NCBI GenBank assembly: GCA_017458845.1
Contig: JAFSZY010000050.1
Location: 1 to 63,681, forward strand
DNA: 63,681 bases
Direction of reading: 5' to 3'
From: Ruminococcus sp.
GTDB taxonomy: Bacteria > Bacillota > Clostridia > Oscillospirales > Acutalibacteraceae
Each line of letters opens with the position of its first letter. The first letter of the stretch is position 1. Of this stretch, positions 14,817 to 22,632 are shown in pieces. A model generated the notes under the pieces. It did not search any database, was not told the origin of the DNA, and saw only the letters and a list, made by a program, of their open reading frames with translations. Made by a program: the position numbers and the translations under genes.

Positions 14817-17444
14817 ATGAAAATAGTTAAAAAATCAATTAGTATTGTTTTATCGTTATTAATGTTTATAAGTGCATTTACGATTATATCTTTTTCTGTA
14901 GGATCTGTTTCGATAGATACTGTTTCAAGTGGAGCTATTGGCGGACAAACAGGTGATTGTAATTGGCAGTATATTTCTGCTTTAGGGAAACTTATTATAT
15001 CAGGTAGCGGTGCTATGGGCTATATTGAAGATAGTGTTAGTCAACCATGGGCGGATTATTCTGAAAATATCAAATTTATTCAGATTGATGAAGGAGTTAC
15101 AGAGATTTCTGATTATGCTTTTTATGAATTGAATATTTCTGAGGTCAGCATTCCTAATACAGTTGAAACTATAGGTAATGAAGCTTTTTATTGTACTCAG
15201 CTCAAAAAAATTACTATTCCTGATAGTGTTACAGTAATAAAAGAAAAAGCATTTTCCTCTTGCCATAATCTTGAAAGCGTTACTATCGGAAGTGGTGTTG
15301 AATTAATTGGAAAAGACGCATTCAATTGGGATGAATTTGCACCTGAAGATTATGAGATTAATTATCCTTATTTTGATAGAGTTAATATTACTGACTTATC
15401 AAAATGGTGCTCAATAAAGTTTGAAAATGAGGGTTCAAATCCGCTCTGTTTCGGTATGAATATTTATAACGATAATAAACTGGTGACGGACTTGCAAATC
15501 CCGTCGGGAGTTAAAACTATTTCCAATTACGCTTTTGTTAATTCAAGCATTTACAGCGTATCTTTATTTGATAGTGTTGAAACAATAGGAGTAAGCTCTT
15601 TTGAGGGATGTTCTGAATTAAAAGAGTTGAAAATCTCTAAATCACTAAAACGAGTGAATGAAAACGCATTTTTTAATAATTCGAGCTTGAGTAATGTTTA
15701 TTACGAGGGAACACAGGAGGATTGGTATGCTGTTGATTTTTACAATGGTAACAATAATTTGTTATCCGCCAAGATAAGTTATGAATATAATCCTAATGCT
15801 CAACAAACAGAACCGTCAACAGGTGATAAACTAATCAATGGTTATTATCCAGTCGGTTCGACTGAACTGTTCGGTTTGTTTTGGCAACCAAATCAAAAGT
15901 ACCGTATGAATTATTATGCAGGTTATTATTATGTAGATATTCCCAATGTTAGTAGCGGTAATTATGAATGTAAAACAATTTATTATAATAACGGAGAGTA
16001 TGAATGGCATCCAGGAGGAATGGGTAATTCTTTACATATTAATGTTAACGATGATAATTCAACGATAAGAATAGTTTTAAAACCGTCCTCAGTAGATGAA
16101 TACAATGTTCTTTATGAAGAAATATATGGACCTGGGGAGAGTGTTCCTGCTTTTACGCTTCCTGCAGAACCTACTAATCCTACAGAGCCATCAACAAAGG
16201 CAACAGATCCATTGACAACTCCTGTTCAGCCTACAACACAAGCTGCTGAATCCACAGAGCCAGTTGCGATAACTGAAAGCGGTATTTATTTGAATAATAA
16301 AAAGTATAACTGTTCTGTCGGTGATACGATAATATATAGAGTTTATTTACAGTCTGATTCCCTTATTTCGTGCGGACAGTTTTCATTAGAGTACCCGAGC
16401 GATATAATAGAATTTGAAATTGAGAATATACCAAATTTAAGCAATTGCGTTTTAAATAATCGTCAAAAAAATATATTGGCATTTAATTTTCTAACTCTTA
16501 ACGGTCCTCTTGATTTTACTGAGAATAAGTTGTTATTAGAGTTCAGATTTAAGGTTATAAAAAGCGGAGCTGGAACTATTCGATTGAATAAAGAAATACT
16601 AAGTTACGTTGACAGTACTGGTGATATTTTAGATATAATTGATTATTCCTATTTTAATGAATCATTAATTGTGAATAGCGTGAGTACAACAGTTAAACTT
16701 AATAAATCGTCGGGAATAGTTTATAGAAAAGGTCAATTACAAATCAAATCAACAGTTACTAACGGAAAAGGAAAAACGAAATACAAGAGTTCAAATATCA
16801 AAGTGGCTAAAGTAAATTCCTCTGGCAAAGTAACTGGAGAGAAAAAGGGTACTGCTATAATTACGGTAACCAATAATGGAGTATCAGAAAAATTCAAGGT
16901 TACTGTTAAAAATCCTAAACTCAATTTAACTAAAAAGACAATTACTGCGGGAAAGAGCTTTAATATAAAAATTACTGGTCAGGTTGGTACGCCTAAATTC
17001 AGTTCATCCAACAAAAAGGTAACAACTGTAACGAGTTCGGGTAAGGTTAAGGGTATCAAAAAGGGTACTGCGACAATTAAAGTTAAAACAAACGGATTAA
17101 CGCTAAAATGTAAAATAACTGTTCAACCAAACTACCAAAAGTATAAAGGTACATGGAAAAATGGTAAGAATAAGATTGTTATCAAGTCTGTGAAGGGCAG
17201 TAAAATAAAAGCATACTTGTTTACTCAATTTATTACTTATGATAGGGTTGCTTACGCTAATGTATCAGGAACTATAAAGGACAATTCTGTAAAACTGTAT
17301 TTTAAAAATGATGGATGGTTTAACAAAGGTTACTGTATTCTCAAATTCAAGAAGAACTCAATTAACGCTAAGACAAAAATAACTTATCGTAATCCGTCAG
17401 CTAATGCTAATTTGTATATAAACGGTACATTCAAGAAAAAGTAA
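14817..17444 (+). CDS. Secreted LRR protein with X25-like, cohesin-like and Ig-like modules
   Basis: 875 residues; ATG 14817 follows GAAAGGAG. Signal peptide 1-27. A BspA-like LRR_5 region (about 60-330) with repeats of the type TIPDSVTVIKEKAFSSCHNL. About 340-430 is a beta module (FGLFWQPNQKYRM...GGMGNSLHINV) like the X25 starch-associated module. A Pro/Thr linker (445-485) follows. About 488-625 is a cohesin-like beta-sandwich (SVGDTIIYRVYLQS...GQFSLEYPSDIIEF). Two Big_2 domains (630-770) and an unknown basic C-terminal domain of about 100 residues complete it. Cohesins bind dockerins, and two dockerin enzymes are encoded 20 kb away. No sortase motif, so how it stays on the cell is unclear. 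AT-rich cargo of the element. The module calls are from fold-like patterns, not alignment. Confidence 0.7.
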   Translation: MKIVKKSISIVLSLLMFISAFTIISFSVGSVSIDTVSSGAIGGQTGDCNWQYISALGKLIISGSGAMGYIEDSVSQPWADYSENIKFIQIDEGVTEISDYAFYELNISEVSIPNTVETIGNEAFYCTQLKKITIPDSVTVIKEKAFSSCHNLESVTIGSGVELIGKDAFNWDEFAPEDYEINYPYFDRVNITDLSKWCSIKFENEGSNPLCFGMNIYNDNKLVTDLQIPSGVKTISNYAFVNSSIYSVSLFDSVETIGVSSFEGCSELKELKISKSLKRVNENAFFNNSSLSNVYYEGTQEDWYAVDFYNGNNNLLSAKISYEYNPNAQQTEPSTGDKLINGYYPVGSTELFGLFWQPNQKYRMNYYAGYYYVDIPNVSSGNYECKTIYYNNGEYEWHPGGMGNSLHINVNDDNSTIRIVLKPSSVDEYNVLYEEIYGPGESVPAFTLPAEPTNPTEPSTKATDPLTTPVQPTTQAAESTEPVAITESGIYLNNKKYNCSVGDTIIYRVYLQSDSLISCGQFSLEYPSDIIEFEIENIPNLSNCVLNNRQKNILAFNFLTLNGPLDFTENKLLLEFRFKVIKSGAGTIRLNKEILSYVDSTGDILDIIDYSYFNESLIVNSVSTTVKLNKSSGIVYRKGQLQIKSTVTNGKGKTKYKSSNIKVAKVNSSGKVTGEKKGTAIITVTNNGVSEKFKVTVKNPKLNLTKKTITAGKSFNIKITGQVGTPKFSSSNKKVTTVTSSGKVKGIKKGTATIKVKTNGLTLKCKITVQPNYQKYKGTWKNGKNKIVIKSVKGSKIKAYLFTQFITYDRVAYANVSGTIKDNSVKLYFKNDGWFNKGYCILKFKKNSINAKTKITYRNPSANANLYINGTFKKK

Positions 17445-17458
17445 TACGAATAAAACAG

Positions 17459-17494
17459 AAAGACTGGGTATGTAAAAATACTCAGTCTTTTTTT
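17459..17494 (+). terminator. Terminator of the LRR protein gene
   Basis: AAAGACTGGGTAT / ATACTCAGTCTTT stem followed by a run of seven T. Confidence 0.85.
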
Positions 17495-17507
17495 GTAAAT
17501 AAACAAT

Positions 17508-17646
17508 GTTATAAAATACCTGAATTTATGGTGAATCAGGCTGTTTTTACGACTTTAGGGGGAAATTAGGGGGAAATACTGATTTTTAGTTAAAAATGAA
17601 GTGAAAAAGAAAACAGCCTAAACCCTCTGTTTAAGCTGTTTCCGAC
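17508..17646. repeat. Right end of the integrative element (right copy)
   Basis: Partner of the repeat at 8124-8270. It contains the CCTGAATTTATGGTGAATCAGG dyad, tandem TAGGGGGAAAT motifs (possible integrase arm sites) and the terminator-like hairpin next to the tRNA 3' end. Confidence 0.75.
17611..17641 (-). terminator. Terminator for tRNA-fMet supplied by the element
   Basis: On the minus strand AAACAGCTTAAAC...GTTTAGGCTGTTT folds into a hairpin followed by TCTTTTT, five bases beyond the CCA end of the tRNA. Because this DNA is element sequence, the element brings its own terminator to the tRNA it enters. A second copy is at 8222-8250. Confidence 0.65.
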
Positions 17647-17722
<76 letters not shown>

Positions 17723-17757
17723 ATATATAGTTGTCGCTGAGATGCTTCAACTCCTAT

Positions 17758-17786
17758 ATTATAGCCGTATTATGGGGCTTTGTCAA
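17758..17786 (-). promoter_or_regulatory. Promoter of tRNA-fMet
   Basis: Perfect consensus on the minus strand: TTGACA (17786-17781), 17 bases, TATAAT (17763-17758), 35 bases before the tRNA 5' end. Confidence 0.85.
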
Positions 17787-17858
17787 GGGGTATTAATTGT
17801 AATCTTGTGTCGGATGGCAAAATCCGGGACTAATAATCACAAAATTTGCCGATATAAA

Positions 17859-17887
17859 TTGATTTTTCACAATGTGTGTGGTAAAAT
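17859..17887 (+). promoter_or_regulatory. Promoter of metG
   Basis: TTGATT (17859-17864), 17 bases, TAAAAT (17882-17887), 33 bases before the start codon. The leader is too short for a T-box riboswitch. Confidence 0.6.
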
Positions 17888-17920
17888 AATTAAAGTTATT
17901 TTTATGGAGGTTTATCGAAT

Positions 17921-19867
17921 ATGTGCAAGGATTGTAAAGGAAAATATTATATCACCACGGCGATTGCCTATACATCGCGAAAGCCTCATATCGGCAACAG
18001 CTACGAGATTGTTCTGACTGACGCTATCGCGCGCTACAAGCGTATGCAGGGCTACGATGTTTTCTTCCAGACAGGAACTGACGAACACGGTCAGAAGATT
18101 GAGATGTACGCCCAGTCCGAGGGCTGTACTCCCAAGGAATATGTTGACAAGGTCGCGGGAGAAATCCGTGACATCTGTGACGTGCTTAACACTTCTTACG
18201 ATAAATTTATCCGCACTACCGATGATGACCACGAGAAAATCGTTCAGAAGATTTTCAAGAAGCTCTACGATCAGGGCGATATCTATAAAGGAAGCTACGA
18301 AGGTCTCTACTGTACTCCGTGCGAGAGTTTCTGGACGGAGAGCCAGCTTGTGGACGGCAAATGCCCCGATTGCGGTCGTGAGGTTAAGCCAGCCAAGGAA
18401 GAGGCGTATTTCTTCAAGCTTTCAAAGTATCAGAAGCAACTTGAGGAATATATCGAGAACAACCCCGACTTTATCTATCCCGAAAGCCGCAAGAAGGAGA
18501 TGCTCAACAACTTCATCAAGCCCGGGCTTCAGGATTTGTGCGTGTCACGTACAAGCTTCAAGTGGGGTGTTCCTGTTGACTTTGACCCCGACCACGTTGT
18601 TTATGTCTGGATAGACGCTCTCTCCAACTATATTACGGGTATAGGTTATGACCCTGACGGAAGCTCAGAGCAGTACAAAAAATTCTGGCCCGCCGATGCT
18701 CATATTATAGGCAAGGACATCGTGCGTTTCCATACAATTTACTGGCCGATTATGCTTATGGCTCTGGGTGAGCCTCTGCCCAAGCAGGTTTACGGTCATC
18801 CGTGGCTGCTGTTCGGAGAGGATAAGATGAGCAAGAGCCGCGGCAACGTTATCTACGCGGACGAGCTTGTTAAGCTCATCGGTGTTGACGCTGTGCGTTA
18901 CTATTTGCTCAGCGAGATGCCTTTCGCCAACGATGGCTCCATCACCTACGACACAATCATCGAGCGTTTCAACTCCGACCTCGCTAACACACTCGGCAAC
19001 CTTGTGAACCGTACTATCGCGATGAACAAGAAGTATTTTGACGGAGTTGTTAAGGAGCGCTCGGCTAAAGAGGAGCTTGACAGCGAGATTGAGAAATTCT
19101 GCATTGATACCGTTAAAAGGGTTGACGAGCAGATTAACATTTTCCACATCAGCGACGCGCTTGAGGCTGTTATCAACCTCGCTAAGCGCCTGAACAAGTA
19201 TATAGACGAGACTATGCCTTGGGCTCTCGCCAAGGACGATAGCAAGCGTGAGCGTCTCGGCACAGTGCTGTACACCTTGCTTGAGGGTATCCGCTACATC
19301 GCGGTACTGATTGAACCCTTTATGCCCGAAACCGCGAAAGCGATTTTCGAGCAGACCAACTGCGGCGAGACATCCTACGCGAGCCTTGAGAATTTCGGCG
19401 GCGTTAAAGCGGGCACAAAGCTCAACGAAGCTGTTCCGTTGTTCGTACGCATCGACCCCAAGAAGCTCTACGAGCAGATTGAGGCTATGCAGAAGGAGAG
19501 CGCCAAGGAAGAAAAGACAATCGAGGAGATTGAAGATGTCGCTCCCGAAATCGGCATTGAGGATTTTGGAAAATCCGACATCCGCGTGGGCGAGGTTAAG
19601 GCGTGTGAAAAGGTTAAGAAGAGCAAAAAGCTCCTTAAGTTCGACATTGACGACGGTATGGGCGGACGTGTTATTGTCAGCGGTATCGCTCAGTACTATA
19701 AGCCCGAGGATTTGGTGGGCAAGAAGGTGCTGTTCGTGGCGAACCTCAAGCCCGTTAAGCTTTGCGGCGTTGAAAGTCAGGGTATGATTCTGTCCGCCGA
19801 GAAGGGCGACAGCCTCACTCTGATTACCGTTGATAACGCGATTGAGAACGGAAGCAAGATAGTTTAA
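17921..19867 (+). CDS. metG: Methionyl-tRNA synthetase
   Basis: 648 residues; ATG 17921 with GGAGG at 17905-17909. Charges tRNA-Met and tRNA-fMet with methionine in the cytoplasm. Class I signature RKPHIGNSYE near residue 25, zinc-knuckle cysteines CTPC and CPDC (about 127-149), KMSKSRGN loop near residue 305, helical anticodon domain, then a C-terminal EMAP/Trbp111-type tRNA-binding domain (about 545-648, starting GIEDFGKSDIRVG). Full length for the family. Lies beside the initiator tRNA it charges, on the opposite strand. Confidence 0.97.
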   Translation: MCKDCKGKYYITTAIAYTSRKPHIGNSYEIVLTDAIARYKRMQGYDVFFQTGTDEHGQKIEMYAQSEGCTPKEYVDKVAGEIRDICDVLNTSYDKFIRTTDDDHEKIVQKIFKKLYDQGDIYKGSYEGLYCTPCESFWTESQLVDGKCPDCGREVKPAKEEAYFFKLSKYQKQLEEYIENNPDFIYPESRKKEMLNNFIKPGLQDLCVSRTSFKWGVPVDFDPDHVVYVWIDALSNYITGIGYDPDGSSEQYKKFWPADAHIIGKDIVRFHTIYWPIMLMALGEPLPKQVYGHPWLLFGEDKMSKSRGNVIYADELVKLIGVDAVRYYLLSEMPFANDGSITYDTIIERFNSDLANTLGNLVNRTIAMNKKYFDGVVKERSAKEELDSEIEKFCIDTVKRVDEQINIFHISDALEAVINLAKRLNKYIDETMPWALAKDDSKRERLGTVLYTLLEGIRYIAVLIEPFMPETAKAIFEQTNCGETSYASLENFGGVKAGTKLNEAVPLFVRIDPKKLYEQIEAMQKESAKEEKTIEEIEDVAPEIGIEDFGKSDIRVGEVKACEKVKKSKKLLKFDIDDGMGGRVIVSGIAQYYKPEDLVGKKVLFVANLKPVKLCGVESQGMILSAEKGDSLTLITVDNAIENGSKIV

Positions 19868-19871
19868 TTTA

Positions 19872-19904
19872 TTGTGGTCGGATCAGTAATTGAGCCGACC
19901 ACAA
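19872..19904 (+). terminator. Hairpin after metG
   Basis: Perfect stem TTGTGGTCGG / CCGACCACAA five bases after the metG stop. There is no T-run, so it may protect the 3' end or be a weak terminator. Confidence 0.55.
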
Positions 19905-19918
19905 ATGATAAGTGAACT

Positions 19919-20160
19919 GCCCTCCCTTGGGGGAGGGTGCCGAGCAAAGCGAGGCGGGAGAGGGTCCATTTTGATTAAATACCTCTCTATCATACGTCTG
20001 ATAAACAGACTGGAACAAGGTTTGAACAACGTTGGATTAAGATAAAAGTCGGTGCACTGAACTATCAATATTGCTATAATACTGACTTGCGCCGACCCTC
20101 TATCGGTTTTGTCATTCTCTACGAGAACGCCAAAACCACTTTCCCCCCGGGGGAAAGCAA
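19919..20160. repeat. Interspersed palindromic repeat, family A
   Basis: Begins CCTCCCTTGGGGGAGGGTGCCGAG, runs through GCGAGGCGGGAGAGGGTCCA, an AT-rich core, and ends ACTTTCCCCCCGGGGGAAAG. The modules recur at 20941, 28749, 46169, 49872, 52832 and 63205. No ORF of note. Confidence 0.7.
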
Positions 20161-20174
20161 CAAGGTGGGAAATT

Positions 20175-20936
20175 ATGAAAAATATTTTTGACGCGCACGC
20201 TCATTATGATGACGCGTGGTTTGACGAGGACAGGGAAGAGCTGTTAAAAGCTTTGCCTGAGAGCGGTGTGTCGGGCGTTGTGTGCAACGCGGTGGATTTA
20301 AAATCCGCCGAGATTATAAAAGGCTACGCCGAGAAATTCCCGTATATTTATTTCACGGCGGGTTTTCACCCCGAAAATCTGGAGGATATGCCCGACAATT
20401 ATCTTGACTGTATAACAGAATATTTAAAACACCCAAAGTGCATCGCGATAGGCGAGATAGGGCTCGACTATCACTGGGATATTCCGCGGGATTTACAGAA
20501 CCGCGTGTTTGAGGAACAGCTCAAGCTTTCTAAAGAGCTCGATGTTCCCGTAGTGGTTCACGACAGGGAAGCCCACGGCGACACAATGGATTTGCTCAGA
20601 AAGTACAGGCCCAAAGGACTTATGCACTGCTTCAGCGGCAGCGTGGAGCTTATGCGCGAGGTTATGCGGCTGGGTATGAGTATCAGCCTCGGCGGGGTTG
20701 TGACTTTCAAGAACGCTCGCCACAGTGTGGATTGCGCTCGGGAGGTTCCGATTGACAGGCTTTTGCTCGAGACTGACGCGCCGTATATGGCTCCCGTGCC
20801 TTTCAGGGGCAAGCGTAACGACAGCAGGAATATTGCGTATGTCGCTGAAAAAATTGCCGAGCTAAGAGGTATGGGCGTACAGGAGCTGCTCGATATTACG
20901 GCTCAGAACGCGAAAAGACTGTATGAAATTGAATAA
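20175..20936 (+). CDS. tatD: TatD-family metal-dependent DNase
   Basis: 253 residues. ATG 20175 is chosen because AAGGTGGGA precedes it; the longer frame from 20109 runs into the repeat. TIM-barrel amidohydrolase fold with HAHYDD (metal HxH), GEIGLDYH (Glu), VVHDR (His), HCFSGS (His) and ETDAPYM (Asp), all the metal ligands of the TatD/YcfH group. Members act as 3'-5' nucleases in DNA quality control. It follows metG, as in many Firmicutes, separated here by repeat A. Confidence 0.92.
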   Translation: MKNIFDAHAHYDDAWFDEDREELLKALPESGVSGVVCNAVDLKSAEIIKGYAEKFPYIYFTAGFHPENLEDMPDNYLDCITEYLKHPKCIAIGEIGLDYHWDIPRDLQNRVFEEQLKLSKELDVPVVVHDREAHGDTMDLLRKYRPKGLMHCFSGSVELMREVMRLGMSISLGGVVTFKNARHSVDCAREVPIDRLLLETDAPYMAPVPFRGKRNDSRNIAYVAEKIAELRGMGVQELLDITAQNAKRLYEIE

Positions 20937-20940
20937 TAAA

Positions 20941-21234
20941 GGCTTCCCTTGGGAAATTCCCCTGATAGGGGAAATGTCGGCAACGCCGACAAAAGGGTTG
21001 CCGTCTCCCGCTAGGGAAAAGCTGTCGAGCGTAGCGAGACTGAAGAGGGTCCATTTTCAAAAAAGCTCGTTATATCAACTTTATCAATAAAAATATTAGC
21101 AAGTGGTTCCCTAGCGGGAGACGGCACCACCTCTGTCGCATTCGCGACATCTCCTCCAGCGGAGGAGTTTCCTCTCCCGACCTTTTTGCCGGACAAGACG
21201 GCAAAAAGCCCACCCTCCCCCAAGGGAGGGCTTA
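20941..21234. repeat. Interspersed palindromic repeat, family A (long copy)
   Basis: Ends are mutually inverted (GGCTTCCCTTGGG at the left, CCAAGGGAGGGCTTA at the right). Inner modules: GTCGGCAACGCCGAC, AGCTGTCGAGCGTAGCGAGACTGAAGAGGGTCCA, and CTCTGTCGCATTCGCGACATCTCC. A spurious frame crosses it on the minus strand. Confidence 0.75.
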
Positions 21235-21259
21235 GTGACTATATTCTAAGGAGAAGACT

Positions 21260-22387
21260 ATGAGGAAAATAATTTGTATTGTCTTAACATTAATTATCTG
21301 CGCAGCGATGTTTACCGCGTGCGGGGAGAAAACAGGTCACAAGGTGCTGTTCCGTGATGACAGCAAAAGCGAGGAAGTCACCGCAACGCTTATTGACAAC
21401 AGAAACAAAAAAGCTCCCGCCGAAATCGAGCAGATAAGCAAGGACGGTGAGAGCATAACCTACGCCGCGTACGGCGACACAAAAAAGTATAGTAAAATCG
21501 TGTTCAACTGTGATGGGGACAATACTGACGAGCTTGCGTTCAACGACCTTGTTAACGGCTGGCACAAGAGCGCAAACGGCATTTATCCCTACACCGAGGG
21601 CAAGAAAGAGCTTGACGTCATAGACTACGCTGTCAAGACTTTTGACTATGACGGCAATGAAAAGGAAGTCTACATCTGCACTCCCGACGGCTATGACAAG
21701 AACGCCAAGAAAAAATATCCCGTAATCTATATGACCGACGGCGGCAATCTTTTTGAGCGTAACGCCACGACATACGGCTCGTGGGGTGTGTACGAAAGCG
21801 TGAAGTCGATGGAGAAAAACACGGGCGCGGGCGCTGTGATTGTGGGAATAGACAACCCGTCGGCGACCCGCGACAGTGAGCTCACTCCCGACATCGGCGA
21901 TGTTGTTGCCGAGCCTGAAATTTACGAAAACGGCAAGGGCAAGGAGTTCTCCGATTTCTTGGTGAATAAAGTCGTGCCCTATGTTGAGGAGAACTACAAC
22001 GTAGCGACCGATCCCGAGGATGTAGCGATTTGCGGCAGCTCATCGGGCGGAATCGAGAGCTTTTATATCGGTATGGAACACCCAGAAAAGTTCGGTACAA
22101 TCGGAGCGCTGTCGCCCGCGTTTGTGCTGTATGACGACAATACCTGGGTGAAGTATTTAAAGAGCAAAAAGTTTGATGGTAATTACCCGAAGGTTTATCT
22201 CTACTGCGGCGAGGCTAACGACCTGGAGTCACAGCTTCTCCCGAGCACAAAGTCTATGCCCGCGAACCTCGCGAACATAAGCTATCCAAAGGACAAAATC
22301 TGCGAAATCTACTGCAATAAGGGTATGCACAACGAAAGATACTGGAGATACATTTTCCCCGATTTTCTGAAGTTCTTTAGAAAATAG
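21260..22387 (+). CDS. Esterase-like alpha/beta hydrolase, lipoprotein
   Basis: 375 residues; AAGGAGAAGAC precedes ATG 21260. Lipobox FTAC (Cys about 21) predicts a lipid anchor outside the cell. The C-terminal 240 residues are an esterase D/enterochelin-esterase type alpha/beta hydrolase: VIYMTDGG oxyanion region, nucleophile elbow CGSSSGG (Ser about 259) and a final GMHNERYW (His). The N-terminal 130 residues resemble a small beta domain like those of feruloyl- and acetylxylan-type esterases. The substrate cannot be told; a carbohydrate ester is plausible given the neighbours. Confidence 0.8.
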   Translation: MRKIICIVLTLIICAAMFTACGEKTGHKVLFRDDSKSEEVTATLIDNRNKKAPAEIEQISKDGESITYAAYGDTKKYSKIVFNCDGDNTDELAFNDLVNGWHKSANGIYPYTEGKKELDVIDYAVKTFDYDGNEKEVYICTPDGYDKNAKKKYPVIYMTDGGNLFERNATTYGSWGVYESVKSMEKNTGAGAVIVGIDNPSATRDSELTPDIGDVVAEPEIYENGKGKEFSDFLVNKVVPYVEENYNVATDPEDVAICGSSSGGIESFYIGMEHPEKFGTIGALSPAFVLYDDNTWVKYLKSKKFDGNYPKVYLYCGEANDLESQLLPSTKSMPANLANISYPKDKICEIYCNKGMHNERYWRYIFPDFLKFFRK

Positions 22388-22632
22388 TGGTCAGTGGTCA
22401 GCAGTCAGTGATCAGTGAATGTCGAGAACATAGACAGTGATAGGGGAAAAGTTTTGTTCCCGAACTATTTGTAATCATCTGATTCTATATAAAAGAAAGC
22501 CTTGAGGTTAAAAAACCTCAAGGCTTTAGTATTTTATCAATATTTATCCAATCGGGTCGCAAAGTTCTCGGAAGATGGAACGTATCTCCCCGACCATAAC
22601 TGATCACTAATCACTGACCACTGACTACTGAC
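22386..22632. repeat. Interspersed repeat, family B (MITE-like)
   Basis: Ends are inverted: AGTGGTCAGTGGTCAGCAGT at the left and ATCACTGACCACTGACTACT near the right. Inner marks GAATGTCGAGAACATA and ATCAATATTTATCCAATCGGG...TTCTCGGAAGATGGAACGT recur at 47167-47419. A strong hairpin AAAGCCTTGAGGTT / AACCTCAAGGCTTT (22496-22527) sits in the middle and can terminate both the esterase and glgA transcripts. The repeat abuts the glgA stop codon. Confidence 0.75.
22496..22527. terminator. Bidirectional terminator inside repeat B
   Basis: Perfect 14-bp stem AAAGCCTTGAGGTT / AACCTCAAGGCTTT with a 4-base loop, between convergent genes. Confidence 0.7.

Larger units (their letters stand above)
8503..17646. 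mobile_element. Integrative element of about 9.1 kb in tRNA-fMet
   Basis: Bounded by attL (8458-8502) and the intact tRNA (17647-17722). It carries a tyrosine recombinase, an excisionase-like HTH protein, an HUH replication initiator and small genes between them, plus cargo at both ends: a soluble/4TM gene pair at the left, an XRE repressor and a secreted LRR protein at the right. Base composition is clearly more AT-rich than the flanks. No relaxase, coupling protein or conjugation ATPase is visible, so it would be mobilised by others or move as a replicating circle. GGGGGAAA-type repeats near both ends (8609-8632 and 17556-17577) and AAGTGCAG repeats (8580-8610) could be integrase arm sites. 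Confidence 0.85.

Noticed and set aside
21011..21223. 70-codon minus-strand frame
   Set aside because: Lies wholly in repeat A; the coding look comes from palindromic repeat modules.
19919..21234. CRISPR array
   Set aside because: Repeats are long, modular and unevenly spaced; no short identical repeats with regular spacers anywhere in the window and no cas genes.
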